Shown: positions 10,665-23,293, counted from the first letter of the stretch. The stretch: DNA of 64,000 nt from Hoplostethus atlanticus (GCA_034670405.1 JAXDDX010000337.1:62001-126000); one strand, 5' to 3'. Numbers and translations are program-made. Notes: generated by a model from the sequence alone, not told the origin.

Positions 10665-11989
10665 AATATTGTGCAGATTTAGGCTTCGCCTTAATATTCC
10701 CATAACAAATAAGAAGTTCCCCCAAAACCACTTTTACCATACAACCATCTCTACTTGACCTTGCTGTATCCTGTTTATCTTTCCCTGACTATTTTCTACT
10801 ACTATACCATATCATCTCATTTCTAGTTTGCATATCATCTGAGGCGTCTGCATCAGAATTCTCTCAGTGCTGCAGTCAATCCAGGTTTCTCATAACTCTT
10901 GCCAATGCGTCTTCCTCCATCTCCACCTACACAGCAGAAGGAGGGAGAGAGCCTGATCAGCCCTTTGGTGCTGTCCTCTCACATATAAACACATACCTTC
11001 AACTTTGTCCTCTCCTCTCTACATCTACCTCTCCCTTATTCCTCCTCTAGGTGCTGATCAATCTGCTCCATCATTAAAGCCGACAGCTTTAATTAAAGTG
11101 GAATGATCCATGCAACCACTGCTGATGGCTCCCCACAGTCCCTCAGACAGATAGCTGACCTGAATCAGCAGCAGAGTTTATTTCACACCCATCACATAGG
11201 CTCAGAAGAATTTGTTTGGTTTCGAATAATGCCAGATGCATGAAGAAATATCACTGGGAAATGTGACATAATGATTTGAGTGGGAAAATTGTCACACCCT
11301 TGTATATACATGTATATATACATGTCTGAATTATGATCCATGCATCTCTTTGTAACCTGTCAAGATGGTTGGCGCACAGTAAAAGTTACATCTGGAGAAA
11401 TTAATGAGATGCCACTTTGATGAATGTCAGTTTCCAAACATGGACGTCCTGCCTCAAAGTTTCACACTGCTGTGGCTTTACATTGAAAGGAATAACTCCC
11501 TTTAGAGAGTTCAGACAAATGCATACAATGAGTAATGGATGCAGTCAGGCAGAGTTAAGCCCAGACAAGCAGATGACCCATGAGTCGTTTCACTCATGCT
11601 CTATACTTCCCTTATATATTGATACTGAGTTATCCTAAGAAGAGTCTGAGAATGTATTATTTATCTACGCAGACTGGAGGTTTAGCCGGGGTCATTTAAA
11701 CCAGGCTGCAGATCGCTTTACACATTCTGCACTGACAATGCACTGACATTCTGCCCTGGTCTGTCAACCAAGCTGCCTCCACAATTTCAGGTTTGAATTC
11801 CTGAGCAGTAGAAAGAAAGCAGTTTGAGTAGGAGTTATTTTACCGTTCCCTCACTGGCTCTGATCTGATTATGAGAATCATGCTTCCTTTATCCCTGAAC
11901 CCTGTGAATGATGGCCTTGCCCTGGGAATTATAGATTTTAGTAGGCAGCTCACACAATGCAGCATTTTTTGTCTGGTGAGCACATTAGT

Positions 11990-12120
11990 AAGTCCAGCAA
12001 TACCCCCATCAATCAATTAGGGAGCCCTAAAGATGTCCAAGGGTGTAATTGGAGCATTAGCTAATTAGGAATTTATGAGCGAAATTGGTCCAGTTGCTAA
12101 ACAAGCACTAATGACAATGT
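11990..12120. promoter_or_regulatory. Candidate homeodomain-site cluster
   Basis: Within 130 bp there are CAATCAATTAG, TGTAATTGG, GCATTAG and CTAATTAGG, all close to the TAATTA core bound by homeodomain proteins. The stretch has no repeat features and no coding frame. It is only a guess at a regulatory element. Conservation across fish would decide it. Confidence 0.2.
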
Positions 12121-12257
12121 CCTACCTCATACTCAGTGTTGGAAAAAGACCCACACCCCTTCAGACATACATGATCTTTTTTCTTCCTGCCTCATTATCC
12201 AGGCCTCCAGTATTTTCCTAGGGTGTATCATTTGTTCTGTCCCTGTTTCTTCTAAGC

Positions 12258-12258
<1 letters not shown>

Positions 12259-12294
<36 letters not shown>
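12259..12294. repeat. (TG)n microsatellite
   Basis: About 36 bp of TG dinucleotides. Confidence 0.95.
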
Positions 12295-12295
<1 letters not shown>

Positions 12296-13929
12296 GGTAT
12301 TTTGAGAAGCTCCACCAGCTAGTGGGGTGTCTTCTAGGCAGACTAATAGTGCACAACAATTCAGCCAGAGGTTTAATGTTTTATGCCCTCCTCTTGTGTT
12401 TCCTACAGTATATGAATCTTCATTTCGTCCCAGTCAAAGGTACCTGAATTTTGCCATCGCAATATTAGCAATAAAGTTGCTCCTTCCTCCCACTGCGAGG
12501 TCTACCGTTTTCCGTTCTAGCTTGTCACTGTCATTTCCATCCAGTACATAACTGCACTATTATTTACCTGATGTCGAGTGTGGCAAAGTGCTACGTCTGA
12601 CATGCCGAAGGTTCATTCGACTTAGCCTTATTTTTCCTAGATTCTTGGCGGCATGATTAACCTGGAAGTGCTTGGCACTGACCTCAGAACACCTCAAGGC
12701 CTTCTCCTTGGCTACCCTCCTCAATGCCCTAATGCGGCCATCCAAGTACCGCAGCTGACTGACCAATGAACACTTGCATCAGTGTCTCCGCCTGGCCATC
12801 ACACCTTTTGTTCAAAGTCTTGGCAACAGACCAAAGGCTCCACTTCTCTCATTAAGCAACAGACACAATGTACAATAGTTCTGGACTTATTTGGACTTTG
12901 ATTCTTGGGATGGTTTGATTCACCTTTGGTGGGTGGGTGTGTGAAGCGGTTAGGAGGAGAAAATTGGGGAATGGTGATTTGTATATGAAAGCTTGACTGA
13001 CCTTAATAAATGGACCTTTGTCTTATTGAAAATTTTCTTTGTGGACCTTTAAGATTTGTATTTGAGTACCCCTGCCCTAATGATTCATAGAAAAGCACCA
13101 ACAGCTGTTCCTGAAAAAAAAGTTGGCAAGTTAGGGTGACAGGGTAAGCTTGTAGAAGAACTGATGTGACACTGTTTTAGCAAAGTATTTTCATTTGAGC
13201 TGTGTTTATCTGAACGTCACACTTCAAAGTCAACAGTTCTGCCTTAAATGGCAACATGTGGCAAAGTAAAAATCTACTTTTCAACGTTGATGATCTCCAT
13301 TAATGGGGGTGAAAATAAGCAAGCTTGTACTCTACAGCAGGGTAATCTCTGACATAGAAGCCCTAAATAGTAACATTGCGACTCAAGGAATTTCATCCAC
13401 TTACAACCCAAATGTCTGCATTGCCCTGCATAAGCATCACTAATTTTAGCTGAGGCTAATAGGTTTGATTACTAAGTCATATAACTCATTGCTTCAATTA
13501 ATTTCTCTGTGTGATAAATGTATAGAATTTCATAAATTCATATTATCCTCAAAATAGCAGACATTCAGGATATTAGCCTACATACTTTAGCCTACATATA
13601 TACATATCTTTCCCCAAGCATACAATCCTATATAAGTATTTGCAGCTTAGTGTGTGTGTGTGTGTGTGTGTCTGTAGATTTATGCATTTATGCATTTGTT
13701 GCAAGATGGCGCGGCCATGTCTAGGTAGCTCTGCGTAGATTGTGCGTTTTTTTAGTTTTTGTGTTTGTTTTTAATATCTTTTTTTGCTCAAACACATCGG
13801 CACTAACATCATACGAACGCAGCACACTTTTGGACATAAACTTTTGCGCAAAACAAAGGTTTTTGTCCACTTTTCCCATCGACCCAGCGTGGCCGGCAGA
13901 GATAGTACGAGCGAGCCACAACAACAACA

Positions 13930-16900
13930 GTGAGGAGACGAAGGAGAAAACATCGGGGAAAACGGAGCGGAATTCGGAACAGACTGAGAGTTCAAGCCCA
14001 CCGTCCACCTCTGCTCAGCATCCTTCTTGCTAACGTCCAGTCTCTGGATAATAAGTTGGATGATGTTAGGGCGAGGATTAGATTCCAACGGGACATGAGG
14101 GATTGTAACATCTTTTGTCTGACAGAAACATGGCTGACCCCGCTGGTGCCGGATCGAGTCATATGCCCAACCGAGTCCTTCTCTGTTTTCCGTGCGGATA
14201 GAACGGAAGAGTCTGGCAAATCTAAGGGTGGAGGGGTTTGCTTCATGACCAACAACAAGTGGTGCAACCCCAAGGACATTAAGACTCTTTCTCGTTCCTG
14301 CTTGTCGAACCTGGAACATCTGACAATCTCATGCCGTCCATTCTACCTTCCCCGGGAGTTCAGCTCGGTCATCACCACAGCCGTCTACATACCACCACAA
14401 GCGGACACCGACGTAGCACTATCGGACCTACATGATGTGTTATGTCGGCATCAGAACAAGCATCCCGACGCGGCTATGGTGGTGGCTGGGGACTTTAATA
14501 GGGCGAACCTAAAAAAAGTCATGCCAAACTTTCATCAGCACATTACGTGTGCTACCAGAGGGGAAAGAACGTTGGACCACTGCTATACGCCGTTCAAGAG
14601 AGGCTACAAGGCTGTCTCTCTCCCTCCGTTCGGCAAATCAGACGATGCCGCCATTTTCCTCCTACTGGAGTATAAACAAAGGATAGCACGGGAAGCGGTA
14701 GTGACGAGGGACGTAAAGCGGTGGTCTGACCAATCAGAGGCTGAGCTACAGGACGCTCTGTGTGACGTCGACTGGGACATGTTCCAATCCAGTTCCAGGG
14801 ACGTCAGCGAGTTTACGGAAGTAGTAACGAGCTTCATAGCAACGCTAGTGGACACCATCGTCCCCACGGTAAAAGTTAGGTCCTTTCCTAACCAAAAACC
14901 GTGGGTTGATAGATCCATCCGTGACGCTTTGAACGCCCGCACTGCTGCCTATAACTCCGGTCTTGTATCCGGCAACATGGACGAGCACAAGGCAGCGTCC
15001 TATGGACTGAGAAGGGCGGTGAAGGAGGCCAAGAGGAGGTATAGGGACAGAGTGGAGTCGCAGATGGAGCAGCGCGACACCAGACGCCTATGGCAGGGGC
15101 TACGGACTATAACGGACTACCAGGGCAGACCCCCCGCAATTGTGAGTGCCGACGCATCCCTAGCGGAGGACCTGAACTCATTTTATGCACGGTTTGAGGC
15201 TAGCAACAACAGCGCTAGCTCGCCGGCTAACAACATCACCGTTAGCGCAGCCGGAGTGAGTTCTACCGCTGGGGATGAACACACACTCTCGGTGACCGAG
15301 CAAAGTGTGAGGAGGGCTCTGACGAGGGTGAACACCAGGAAAGCTGCTGGTCCAGATGGCATATCTGGGCGAGTACTGAAGACCTGTGCTAATCAGCTAG
15401 CTCCAGTGTTCACCACTATATTCAACATCTCCCTGGCTGAGTCTGTGGTCCCCGCCTGCTTCAAGAGATCCACTATTGTCCCTGTGCCCAAGAATGCTTC
15501 TCCAGCATGCTTGAATGACTACCGACCGGTGGCCCTCACCTCGGTGGTCATGAAATGCTTTGAGAGGCTGATAAAGGATTACATCTGCGCCTTCCTCCCT
15601 TGCTCCATGGACCCGCTGCAGTTTGCTTATCGTCCCAACAGATCCACGGATGATGCTGTCTCCCAGGTACTGCACACCACACTCTCTCATCTGGACAGCC
15701 GGAAGGGGGGCTATGTGAGACTGCTGTTCATTGATTATAGTTCAGCTTTCAATACCATAGTCCCCACCAGACTGGCTGGCAAGTTGATTGAGCTGGGACT
15801 GAACACACAGATCCCAACAGATCCACGGATGATGCTGTCTCCCAGGTACTGCACACCACACTCTCTCATCTGGACAGCCGGAAGGGGGGCTATGTGAGAC
15901 TGCTGTTCATTGATTATAGTTCAGCTTTCAATACCATAGTCCCCACCAGACTGGCTGGCAAGTTGATTGAGCTGGGACTGAACACCCCCCTGTGTGCAAC
16001 ACCCCCCTGTGTGCCTGGATCCTGGACTTCCTGACCGCCAGGTCCCAGGTGGTTAGGGTGGGTAGACACACCTCCAACCCCCTCACCCTGAACACAGGAT
16101 CCCCCCAGGGTTGCGTCCTCAGCCCCCTACTGTACTCCCTGTACACACATGACTGTGTGGCCAGGTTCAGCTCCAACTCCATCATTAAGTTTGCGGATGA
16201 CACAGTGGTGGTGGGCCTGATCTCCGACAACGACGAGAAGGCCTACCTGGAGGAAGTTGCTGATCTGTCACTCTGGTGCCAGGACAACAGCCTCCTCTTG
16301 AATGTCACCAAAACTAAGGAGCTGATTGTGGACTTTAGGAGGACACAACAACAGAGGACGTACTCACCACTGGGGATTAATGGGACTACTGTGGAGAGGG
16401 TGAGCAGGTATAAATACCTGGGAGTCCACATCACAGAAGATCTGACATGGTCCACACACACTGACACTCTGGTGAGAAAGGCGAGGCAGCGCCTTTACCA
16501 CCTCAGGCAACTGAGGAAATTTAAAGTCTCCCGGAGGATCCTTCAGTCCTTCTACTCTGGAGCTGTAGAGAGCATCCTGACAGGAAGCATCACTGCCTGG
16601 TTTGGCAACAGCTCCGCTCAGGACAGGAAGGCTCTGCAGAGAGTAGTGCGTTCGGCTGAACGCACTATTGGAACTACACTCCCCACCCTGCAGGACTTAT
16701 ACACCAGGAGGTGCAGAACCAGAGCCTGCAGGATCATGAAGGATCCTCACCACCCCAACAACGGACTGTTTCAGCTGCTGCGGTCAGGCAAGCGCCTCCG
16801 TAGTCATGCTGCCAAAACAAAGAGACTGAGATGGAATTTCTTTCCTCAGGCCATCAGGACTGTGAACTCTGACCTCACCAGGGCCCCCACCAAGACACAC

Positions 16901-16936
16901 ACACTGCCCCTCTTATGCACACACCCACTTAGGTAA
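13930..16936 (+). pseudogene. LINE endonuclease-reverse transcriptase ORF, frameshifted
   Basis: The frame opens at 13930 (655 residues, to 15897) and resumes in another frame at 15992-16936. An APE-type endonuclease comes first: LLANVQSLDNK, LTETWLT, VVAGDFNRA and KSDDAAIF. The last of these is normally SDHAAI, so the catalytic histidine (codon 14644-14646) reads as aspartate. Reverse transcriptase follows: [45 protein letters not shown] and the active site FADD (16190-16201). Tandem duplications of 179 bp and 17 bp inside the RT domain shift the frame by one. The copy therefore cannot make a full protein, although most of the sequence is well kept. Confidence 0.85.
15633..15990. repeat. 179-bp tandem duplication in RT domain
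   Basis: Two adjacent, essentially identical copies (15633-15811 and 15812-15990), each from the YRPNRS codons to the LGLNT codons. Directly after it, a 17-bp segment AACACCCCCCTGTGTGC is also doubled (15981-15997 and 15998-16014). Together they add 196 bp, one more than a multiple of three. Confidence 0.9.
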
Positions 16937-17208
16937 AGACTACACATAATTTATAATTTATATTATTTACATACAATTTCCCTTTTTTACTATATTTTTA
17001 TAAAGTGCTCTTATTGTAAATATTGTGTTGTTTTTTATATAGAGCTCTTACTGTGACATTGTAAATATTGTGTTGTTTTTTTTATTGTAAATAGTGTGAA
17101 CCTGTTATTTTGCCCTTTGCACATTTCTGCTGAGCATTGCCACTTTACATTTCACTGCACACCTCGTGTGTGTATGTGACAAATAAACTTCTTGAATCTT
17201 GAATCTTG

Positions 17209-18385
17209 TGTGAGCTCATAGCTGTTGAGCATGAGCCTGATGCCATTACTAAATGTGGCTGCTGTTGCTTCAAGCCGATCAGTAAACTTGAGTTTGAGTA
17301 CAATTTTTGAGTTTGAGTAAGTTGAAGTTGATATGCAGTGGACGATAAGGTCATGCATACAAAGCTGCCAATTAAAGAAGCAATTTATACTGCTGCACAC
17401 CACAAACTAATGACACAACTAGACCAGCTGGAGACTAGGCATTTTCACTTTGAAGAGAAAGGAATACAGCTAGTTTTTCTGTCTCTGACTCTCTCTCTCT
17501 GAGGCACATCATCCTTGTATCAGCCTAGATTTGGTTTTGTCTCTGATTACACGTGAGTATTTGATACAGAAGGGAGGGTGCAGCCAGCCTTGGTCTGACT
17601 GAGAATAACAGAGTGGCTATGGTGTCTCTACAGGCCTCATGTTGGCACTCCGACTGCCTGCAGACAAATGGATGACACTCTGAAGCTCCGAAGCAGGAAC
17701 AGTGATGGCCAGCAAATCGAGCACCAGTGTACTGGTATCGGCTACTGATGGCCCTGCTGGGTGACTGCTGATTGAGCCAATCACAAGTCTTGGCCGATGA
17801 CAAATATAAGAAAGACTGAATTAATAAACTGTAAAGTGAAAACTCTAAAGCTTCTGAGGAGCCCTGCAGCAACTGATATATATGTAATAACTTGTCAAAA
17901 TGTAATAATAATGTGGCAATTATTGCATTATAAGGTTTAAACATATTTTTAGCTGGTAATGTCAAAATACTTACTTATAATGTAACAACTTCCCACAGGT
18001 ATCTGAAAGCAAATGCATGTTTTTTCTTTAATTGTTTGGTGGAACCTTATCTCAATGTCATTTCTATGTTTGCTATGTCAAGTCAAGTAAGTCAAATGTA
18101 TTTGCATAGCCCTAGATCACGGTTACAGTCTCAAAGGGCTTCACAATGCCCACATTATGAAAGCAATAAATGCCGGCACACAATACCCCACAACCTTGGA
18201 CCTTTGCGAAGGGTCCTGATAGGACAGTCAGGTGTGCAATAGGTGACAAGTGTGGGCAAGCAGAGCATGCTGTATACCATGAGATGACCGTCCTGTTGTT
18301 CATTATTATATATATAGCCTAGGCCTTGTTTCTCCTCTCTGTGGTCAACTCCTGGAGGTGTGTGTCTCCGATAGAAGTTTAGATG
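17209..18385. other. Non-coding stretch, no gene seen
   Basis: No convincing gene. Near 18075-18150 a segment beginning CAAGTCAAGTAAGTC with ATTTGCATAGCCC and CTCAAAGGGCTTCACAATG resembles a repeat that is very common in fish genomes. Its class is uncertain. Confidence 0.4.
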
Positions 18386-18945
18386 TGTTACAAAGTCACA
18401 AGGTTGGACCCAAATGCAGAACCGAACTCAGAGTATGGATAGACAATGATTTATTGAGAAGGGGAAATCCGGGGGGTAGGCTGGAGCGGAGACAGGGGAA
18501 GGAGCTGGAGGCGGAAGCGGGGAGAAGCCGGAGGGACTGGTGGTGAGCGTGGCAGGCAGATGATGGACAGATAGGCAGGCAGGGAGAAGAGCGGTATGGC
18601 AGGGTGACGGGTTGAGATCCTGGGGTGGAAGAGAGACACGGTTAGATACGAAGGAATACACAGCGCTAGAAATCACTCGTCGTAGAGGCCGGGAACGTGA
18701 GCTGACCACACTGGCTGAATCAACGATCTGGCGATGAGTGGGAGGAAATCCGGGGTTTAAGTATACTGGTGGTGATGATTAGATGAATGGCAGGTGTGCG
18801 GGGTAGAACAGGTGAACGGGAGATGGTGATGAGCTGATGAGGAGCCGGAGTCTGAAGCCACGCCCGCCAACACACACACACAGACAGACAGAGACAGACA
18901 GGTATAGACAAGGGAAACACTGGAGGCACGGCTGAGACCGTGACA
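18386..18945 (-). mobile_element. Solo LTR, family B
   Basis: Begins TGTTACAAAGTCAC and ends GAGACCGTGACA (TG...CA), flanked by the exact 5-bp duplication AGATG (18381-18385 and 18946-18950). Read on the minus strand there is a TATA-like TACTTAAACCC region and an AATAAA signal (TTTATT near 18450 on the plus strand). No internal sequence remains, so it is a solo LTR. Confidence 0.8.
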
Positions 18946-18967
18946 AGATGACTAGATGGTTAGATGG

Positions 18968-20742
18968 TTAGGCTGGGCTCACACCACAGGTTTTAAAATC
19001 CTAACCGATTTTGAAATCGGGTTGCATCACGCACATGAGGAGAATCTTCACAGATGTTCTTCTCTCTAATCTCAAACACGCACAGACTACAAGATCTGAA
19101 AATAATGGTGCATCACACACTAGAGGATATTACTAAGATTATCGTGCCAGAAGGAGCCTGAATGCACCGCCTCACGTGATCTCATGGGGAAGTAAATGTA
19201 AACAAAATGTAGACTGACATGGTGAAACCGGTGCAACTTGCTTTACTTATGCTTTGCAATGAGAAAGAATCACTGTTTCCCCTCAAATGCCCCTATATTG
19301 CAACACGTAAGGTAAAAGACGTTTCATTCATTCCCACCCACATTAGGTAAAATAAAGCATAGACATAAAACGGGAAGAATATTACATTTTAATCCAATCA
19401 AAGAGGACAGAATCAAATGCATACAGTGTACATTGCAACCAATAAAATAGTTTCAATGCTGTGATGTGTGTTACCTTGTTTACAGTGAGCCGTTAAACTA
19501 GCTGAACTAACCTTAACTATCAATATTGCAAATATGCTTCTGCAAACATGTCAAAAGAACCAGTGCATCAGAAAGGAAAATACAGTCAAACAAAACTGAA
19601 CTTCAACGTTAATAATGTTACATCCCTGACGTCCACAACTCCGTTGGAGCCTGGCCCTCCACTAGAACCAGCGCAGCGGCAGCCAGAAGAACCCCAAAGC
19701 AGCAGCCCTGTGCCGCTGAGACTGTCAAATCGCCGGCATTGAACCGAGACAGGCTAGCGCTGGCTCCGACTGCCTGGAGGGTTGTTGTCGGGACATAGAG
19801 ACGGGTAAAGCTGCACAGCTAATTGTAGACAAAAAGGAGACCGCTAGATCGTTTGGCAGAGAAAGGTACTTCAATGCAGATTGGTACAAAAATAGAGAGT
19901 GGTTAATTCTTTGCTGCTGTCAAACAGTTTGTAACTTTCTCCAAATGTGGAGATGACGGCGTCCGCCAGTCTGTGGTGCAAGCAAGCTATAGTTACTCCG
20001 CAGAAGTTTAGTGCGAGTCTCCGGTCTATCTACCGCTACACATACACAGTCACACATACACTCTTTTTGGCCCCCGCACTTCTGAAATTAATTTGGCGCC
20101 CGTGCTTGGAAGACACGTTATATAGGCAGTCGTGTTCTTGCCACATATCTACAAGCCTTTCCTCCATCTCAGTTGTCCAACGCACCAGTACAACAGTTTG
20201 TTGTTGTTTCTTCATTCACTTCCGTGTCCTTGTAGATTGTCTCTCTCATTGGCTATTGTGGTCCCGCTGGGAAAGCGGTGACGTAATCATCCCGATTTTA
20301 AATCCTAGATACCAAACATGTTTGATATTATCGGGGCGGCCCCGATGCGTCCCCGAGCAGATCTGGAGGTTTAAGATTGGATCTGTAAACCGCTCACATT
20401 ACCAGATAATCGGTGCCGAACATCGGTGCCGAACAAGGTTCCGTCCAGATCACTCCGCCGATTGTCGGGAGGGCCGAATCGGGGCTAAATTGGCCCAATT
20501 ATCCTCTAGTGCAGTGGTTCCCAAACTTTTTCTGCAGGGCCCCCCTTTTGTAGATATGAAAATTTTCAAGCCCCCCCCCCCCCGCCCCCCCCACATACAT
20601 GCACCCACATAAACTGTAGAAGAATTTCATTTAATTTCATTTAAATTTAGCCTCGCCGCGCCCCCCCTGTCATAACTCCGGGCCCCCCCTAGGGGTCGCG
20701 CCCCCCAGTTTGGGAACCACTGCTCTAGTGTGAGTCCAGCCT
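18968..20742 (+). mobile_element. DNA transposon with 14-bp inverted ends, class uncertain
   Basis: The ends are GGCTGGGCTCACAC and GTGTGAGTCCAGCC. The flanks share TTAGATGGTT, which can be read either as an 8-bp hAT duplication or as a 3-bp TTA Harbinger duplication. Inside, at about 19810-19960, a broken frame reads ARSFGRERYFNADWYKNREW, similar to the TTF-type zinc-finger start of some hAT transposases. The frame at 19548-19742 (KYSQTKLNFN) may be its upstream part. This favours hAT. A hAT MITE is nested near the right end. Confidence 0.6.
20512..20722. mobile_element. hAT MITE, 211 bp, nested
   Basis: Perfect ends CAGTGGTTCCCAAACTT and AGTTTGGGAACCACTG with an exact 8-bp duplication CTCTAGTG (20504-20511 and 20723-20730). 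It contains a poly-C tract at about 20571-20590. It has no coding capacity. Confidence 0.9.
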
Positions 20743-20744
20743 TA

Positions 20745-21849
20745 GATGGTTTACAATAGTCTGAGGTGGGGGCATCATAGGCTGCATTGACTGCACCAGA
20801 GGAACAACAAATATCAACCTGTGAGGGTGAGGAATCTGCCCCCTCATCTCTCAGGTGAACAGCCACTACACATTCACTATTTTTAAGCTACATAGTTTAA
20901 TTATTATTATGGCTTATTTGATATTCTCATTTTGATGTGTTTCTACTGGAAAAGGGCCCATTTCAGTTGAACAATTTACTTTATTTGGTTATTCAGATCA
21001 ATAGTACTTTATCTATTTTGTACATGTCTTTGGTTTGTTTTAACCTTGTTTTCCTCTGAGGTCCACCTGATTGAGGCCAGGCTTTGTGGCAGTGTCAACA
21101 CCCTAGCGCGCAATGTGTGGATGCTGCTGCTGATTGGTCTCATTGGACTTTACCATGTGGGCTGAATTTGGAGGGAGGTTAGAATGGGTTTGGTTATGTA
21201 GTTTATTTGCTTTTGTCTTCCTATCATGATAGTTGAGTTTTCTTTGTTGCTTGTGTATTTCATGTTGATTTTGTGAAGAGACTGTGTAGCCAGGAGGAGC
21301 CAGGCCAATATATCTGTATGACATGTTGTTTGCCTATTAATTCAGGCTCCCCTGCAGTTAATGATAATGGTTTCTTCTACACAGTATTTTAGCCTAGGAC
21401 TTGGACAATGGCGGGGCTTTTTGCTGGTGGTATGGGGACTCTTAACATCTCTGGTCGGGTATGTCCAGGCTGTACCATTTTGGTCAATTGTAATTCTTTG
21501 TATCACCTTGTGGTTGCTGTGAAGCTTCAAGAAAAGTAAAACAAGAGTGCTCTAACCTATGATTTGATGCTGCTTTCTTCCACACACCACCACTTCCAGA
21601 AAAGCGGGTACCATCCCTGATGGTAGGTTTTACATGCTAACGCTACACAACCTAATATCCGCTATCAAGCTTTTTCATGTGTAGGTGGTGAGAACAATAG
21701 CAGTAGCTCTAGCTGTCATTACCAGTGGAGAAAAGGTCAGAGTTGTGCCCTGTACCCAAAATGTAACATTTAAACCTAACTTGGCTAGCACATGCTAATG
21801 CTATTGGCTTCACTGCCTTTGTTCTTGCTGGCACGTAACTTCTCCGTTG
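20745..21849. other. Non-coding stretch, no gene seen
   Basis: No motif-bearing frame and no repeat ends that I recognise. The part next to 21850 may be an eroded extension of the hAT transposase fragment. Confidence 0.35.
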
Positions 21850-22370
21850 CCGTGCGTAGCTAACTGTTGAACACACAGCTGAAAATTTGGCAGATGTGAT
21901 GAAAAACAGCAGTGGAGGAGTGGGGGAAAGTTAGTCTGCATCCACAGCAATGCCAGCAGCATTGTTTTGGCCAACACCCAGCTATTTGAGTGGAACTTGA
22001 GTCTGTGCTTTGCACATACAGTATATTGCAGTTGGCAATAAATGGTGGCTTTAAAATGAATGCCATAAACCAACCACCTCCAAAGCAAGAGCAACTGAAA
22101 CAAGCTCAGCATCCCCCGGTTCAATACTGCCGCACTAGGTGGAATTCAATCTGTGAAATGTTTGAGACTCCTGGAGCAAAGATGGGCCATGACAGATGTG
22201 CTTTAAGACTGAACATTCACCAAGCTAGCAGATGCGCACAACCTAGAGTTAAAAGATGAAAGCTGGCATGTGGTTGAGGACCTGACACCCATGCTGAGGT
22301 CTCTTCAAACTGCTACAACTGTCTTGTGTGGCGAGTCAGGAGTCTCTGTTTCAATGTTGAATCCTGTAAC
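21850..22370 (+). pseudogene. hAT transposase fragment
   Basis: Plus-strand pieces in shifting frames read NASSIVLAN and SLCFAHT (the CFAHTLQL region of ZBED-type hAT transposases), GFKMNAIN, then RTRWNSICEMFE and, after a frameshift, LKDESWHVVEDLTPMLRSLQ and TATTVLCGES. The order matches the central to C-terminal part of a hAT transposase. There are several stops and frameshifts, and no terminal repeats were found around it. Confidence 0.65.
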
Positions 22371-22689
22371 CACCATGATTTAAACACACTCTGCCAAATT
22401 CATAAAACACACCGCCAGATTTAACATGACTTTAAGGGCAGATACCGCAGCGGTGTCATGGTTTCTCATTCATAAACATGGGTTACCGGGCTGTTTTACC
22501 GTTTGCATACTGCCTCTTTCATCATTTGCATGTGCCGTAAGAGATTCCTCCAGGAATTAATAGGATGGTACAAACTTACTTGGACATTGGTCCAAGTGGT
22601 CTCACTAGACCTAATGGTCTCACCAATGCCAGTCACCCCGCAGAACATGTGGGCACATCCAGTCCCACAGCCCAACAAGCCCGCAACAT

Positions 22690-22960
22690 TTGTTCCTCCT
22701 AAGTACGTGATGATTAAGATGTATAAGGATGTATCGTGTGTCATTAAGGTGGGTTGGGGTCTGAGTAGTCCAGTCCAGGTTGGTAGGGGGATCCGCCAGG
22801 GCTGCCCGCTGTCAGGCCAGCTTTACACACTTGCTATAGAGCCTTTGCTCTGTTTGTTGAGGGAGAGGCTAAGGGATCTGTGCCCTTAATTTAGACCTTA
22901 ACGAGAGTTTTTTTCTATCTGCCTACGCAAATGTTTAATGTATTGCAAATGTTCTGTCCT
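22690..22960 (+). pseudogene. LINE reverse-transcriptase fragment (L1/Tx1-like)
   Basis: The frame reads VGRGIRQGCPLSGQLYTLAI, a typical RT block of the L1/Tx1 type, followed after a frameshift by FFLSAYAN where an intact copy would have the YADD active site. The second catalytic aspartate is lost. It is short and isolated. Confidence 0.65.
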
Positions 22961-23293
22961 TGCTAACTGTACTCTGTGGTAAATGGGGGAGGTTTTCTCT
23001 ATTGAAATGTTAATTTTGGGACCCATGTATGCTGTTCGTAGGAGGTCTGTAAGTATTTGATTGAATTTCCTGTTTGGTCAGGCCAAGTTTTACCATATGG
23101 CCTGGGGTTCAGGAGTCACAGACCGTGATAATATTCTCTCAGGAACGATGTGACTGCTTTCATCAATGTTTGGGGCATGGAAGGGAAGATTTGTTCAGTT
23201 GGGGACAAGGGGCTGAATGTCTGTTTCTGAAATGACATGTACATGTATTGGCTGCTGTTGGGGGGGCTTGCTGCTGCATATTGTCTATGATTA

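Larger units (their letters stand above)
10665..13696. other. Non-coding stretch, possible enhancer, no gene seen
   Basis: About 3 kb without convincing coding sequence. It holds TG microsatellites near 12259-12294 and 13647-13671 and a short TA-rich palindrome near 11290-11320. Possible homeodomain-site clusters are listed separately. The frame at 12560-12766 (minus) has basic composition but no motif I recognise. Confidence 0.45.
13697..17208 (+). mobile_element. L2/CR1-like LINE, nearly full length
   Basis: A 3.5-kb non-LTR retrotransposon. It begins GTTGCAAGATGGCGCGGCC, where AAGATGGCG resembles a YY1 site as found at the start of some mammalian L1s. It has one long frame for endonuclease and reverse transcriptase and ends with ATAAACTTCTTGAATCTTG repeats. 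Tail fragments of the same family occur at 1483, 8636 and 9946. A clear target duplication is not visible. Family assignment (L2 within the CR1 group) is from domain order and tail style. Confidence 0.85.

Noticed and set aside
12560-12766. Basic 68-residue minus-strand frame
   Set aside because: No motif, no context and no splice or promoter evidence.
16650-16670. Short perfect palindrome AGTGCGTTCGGCTGAACGCACT as terminator or origin
   Set aside because: It lies within LINE coding sequence and is explained by codons for RSAERT; no independent evidence for a regulatory role.
18428-18709. Minus-strand proline/serine-rich frames
   Set aside because: Inside a solo LTR with AGATG duplications; no domain.
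19947-20612. 221-residue plus-strand frame
   Set aside because: Lies across the right half of a DNA transposon and runs into the poly-C of the nested MITE; no recognisable domain.
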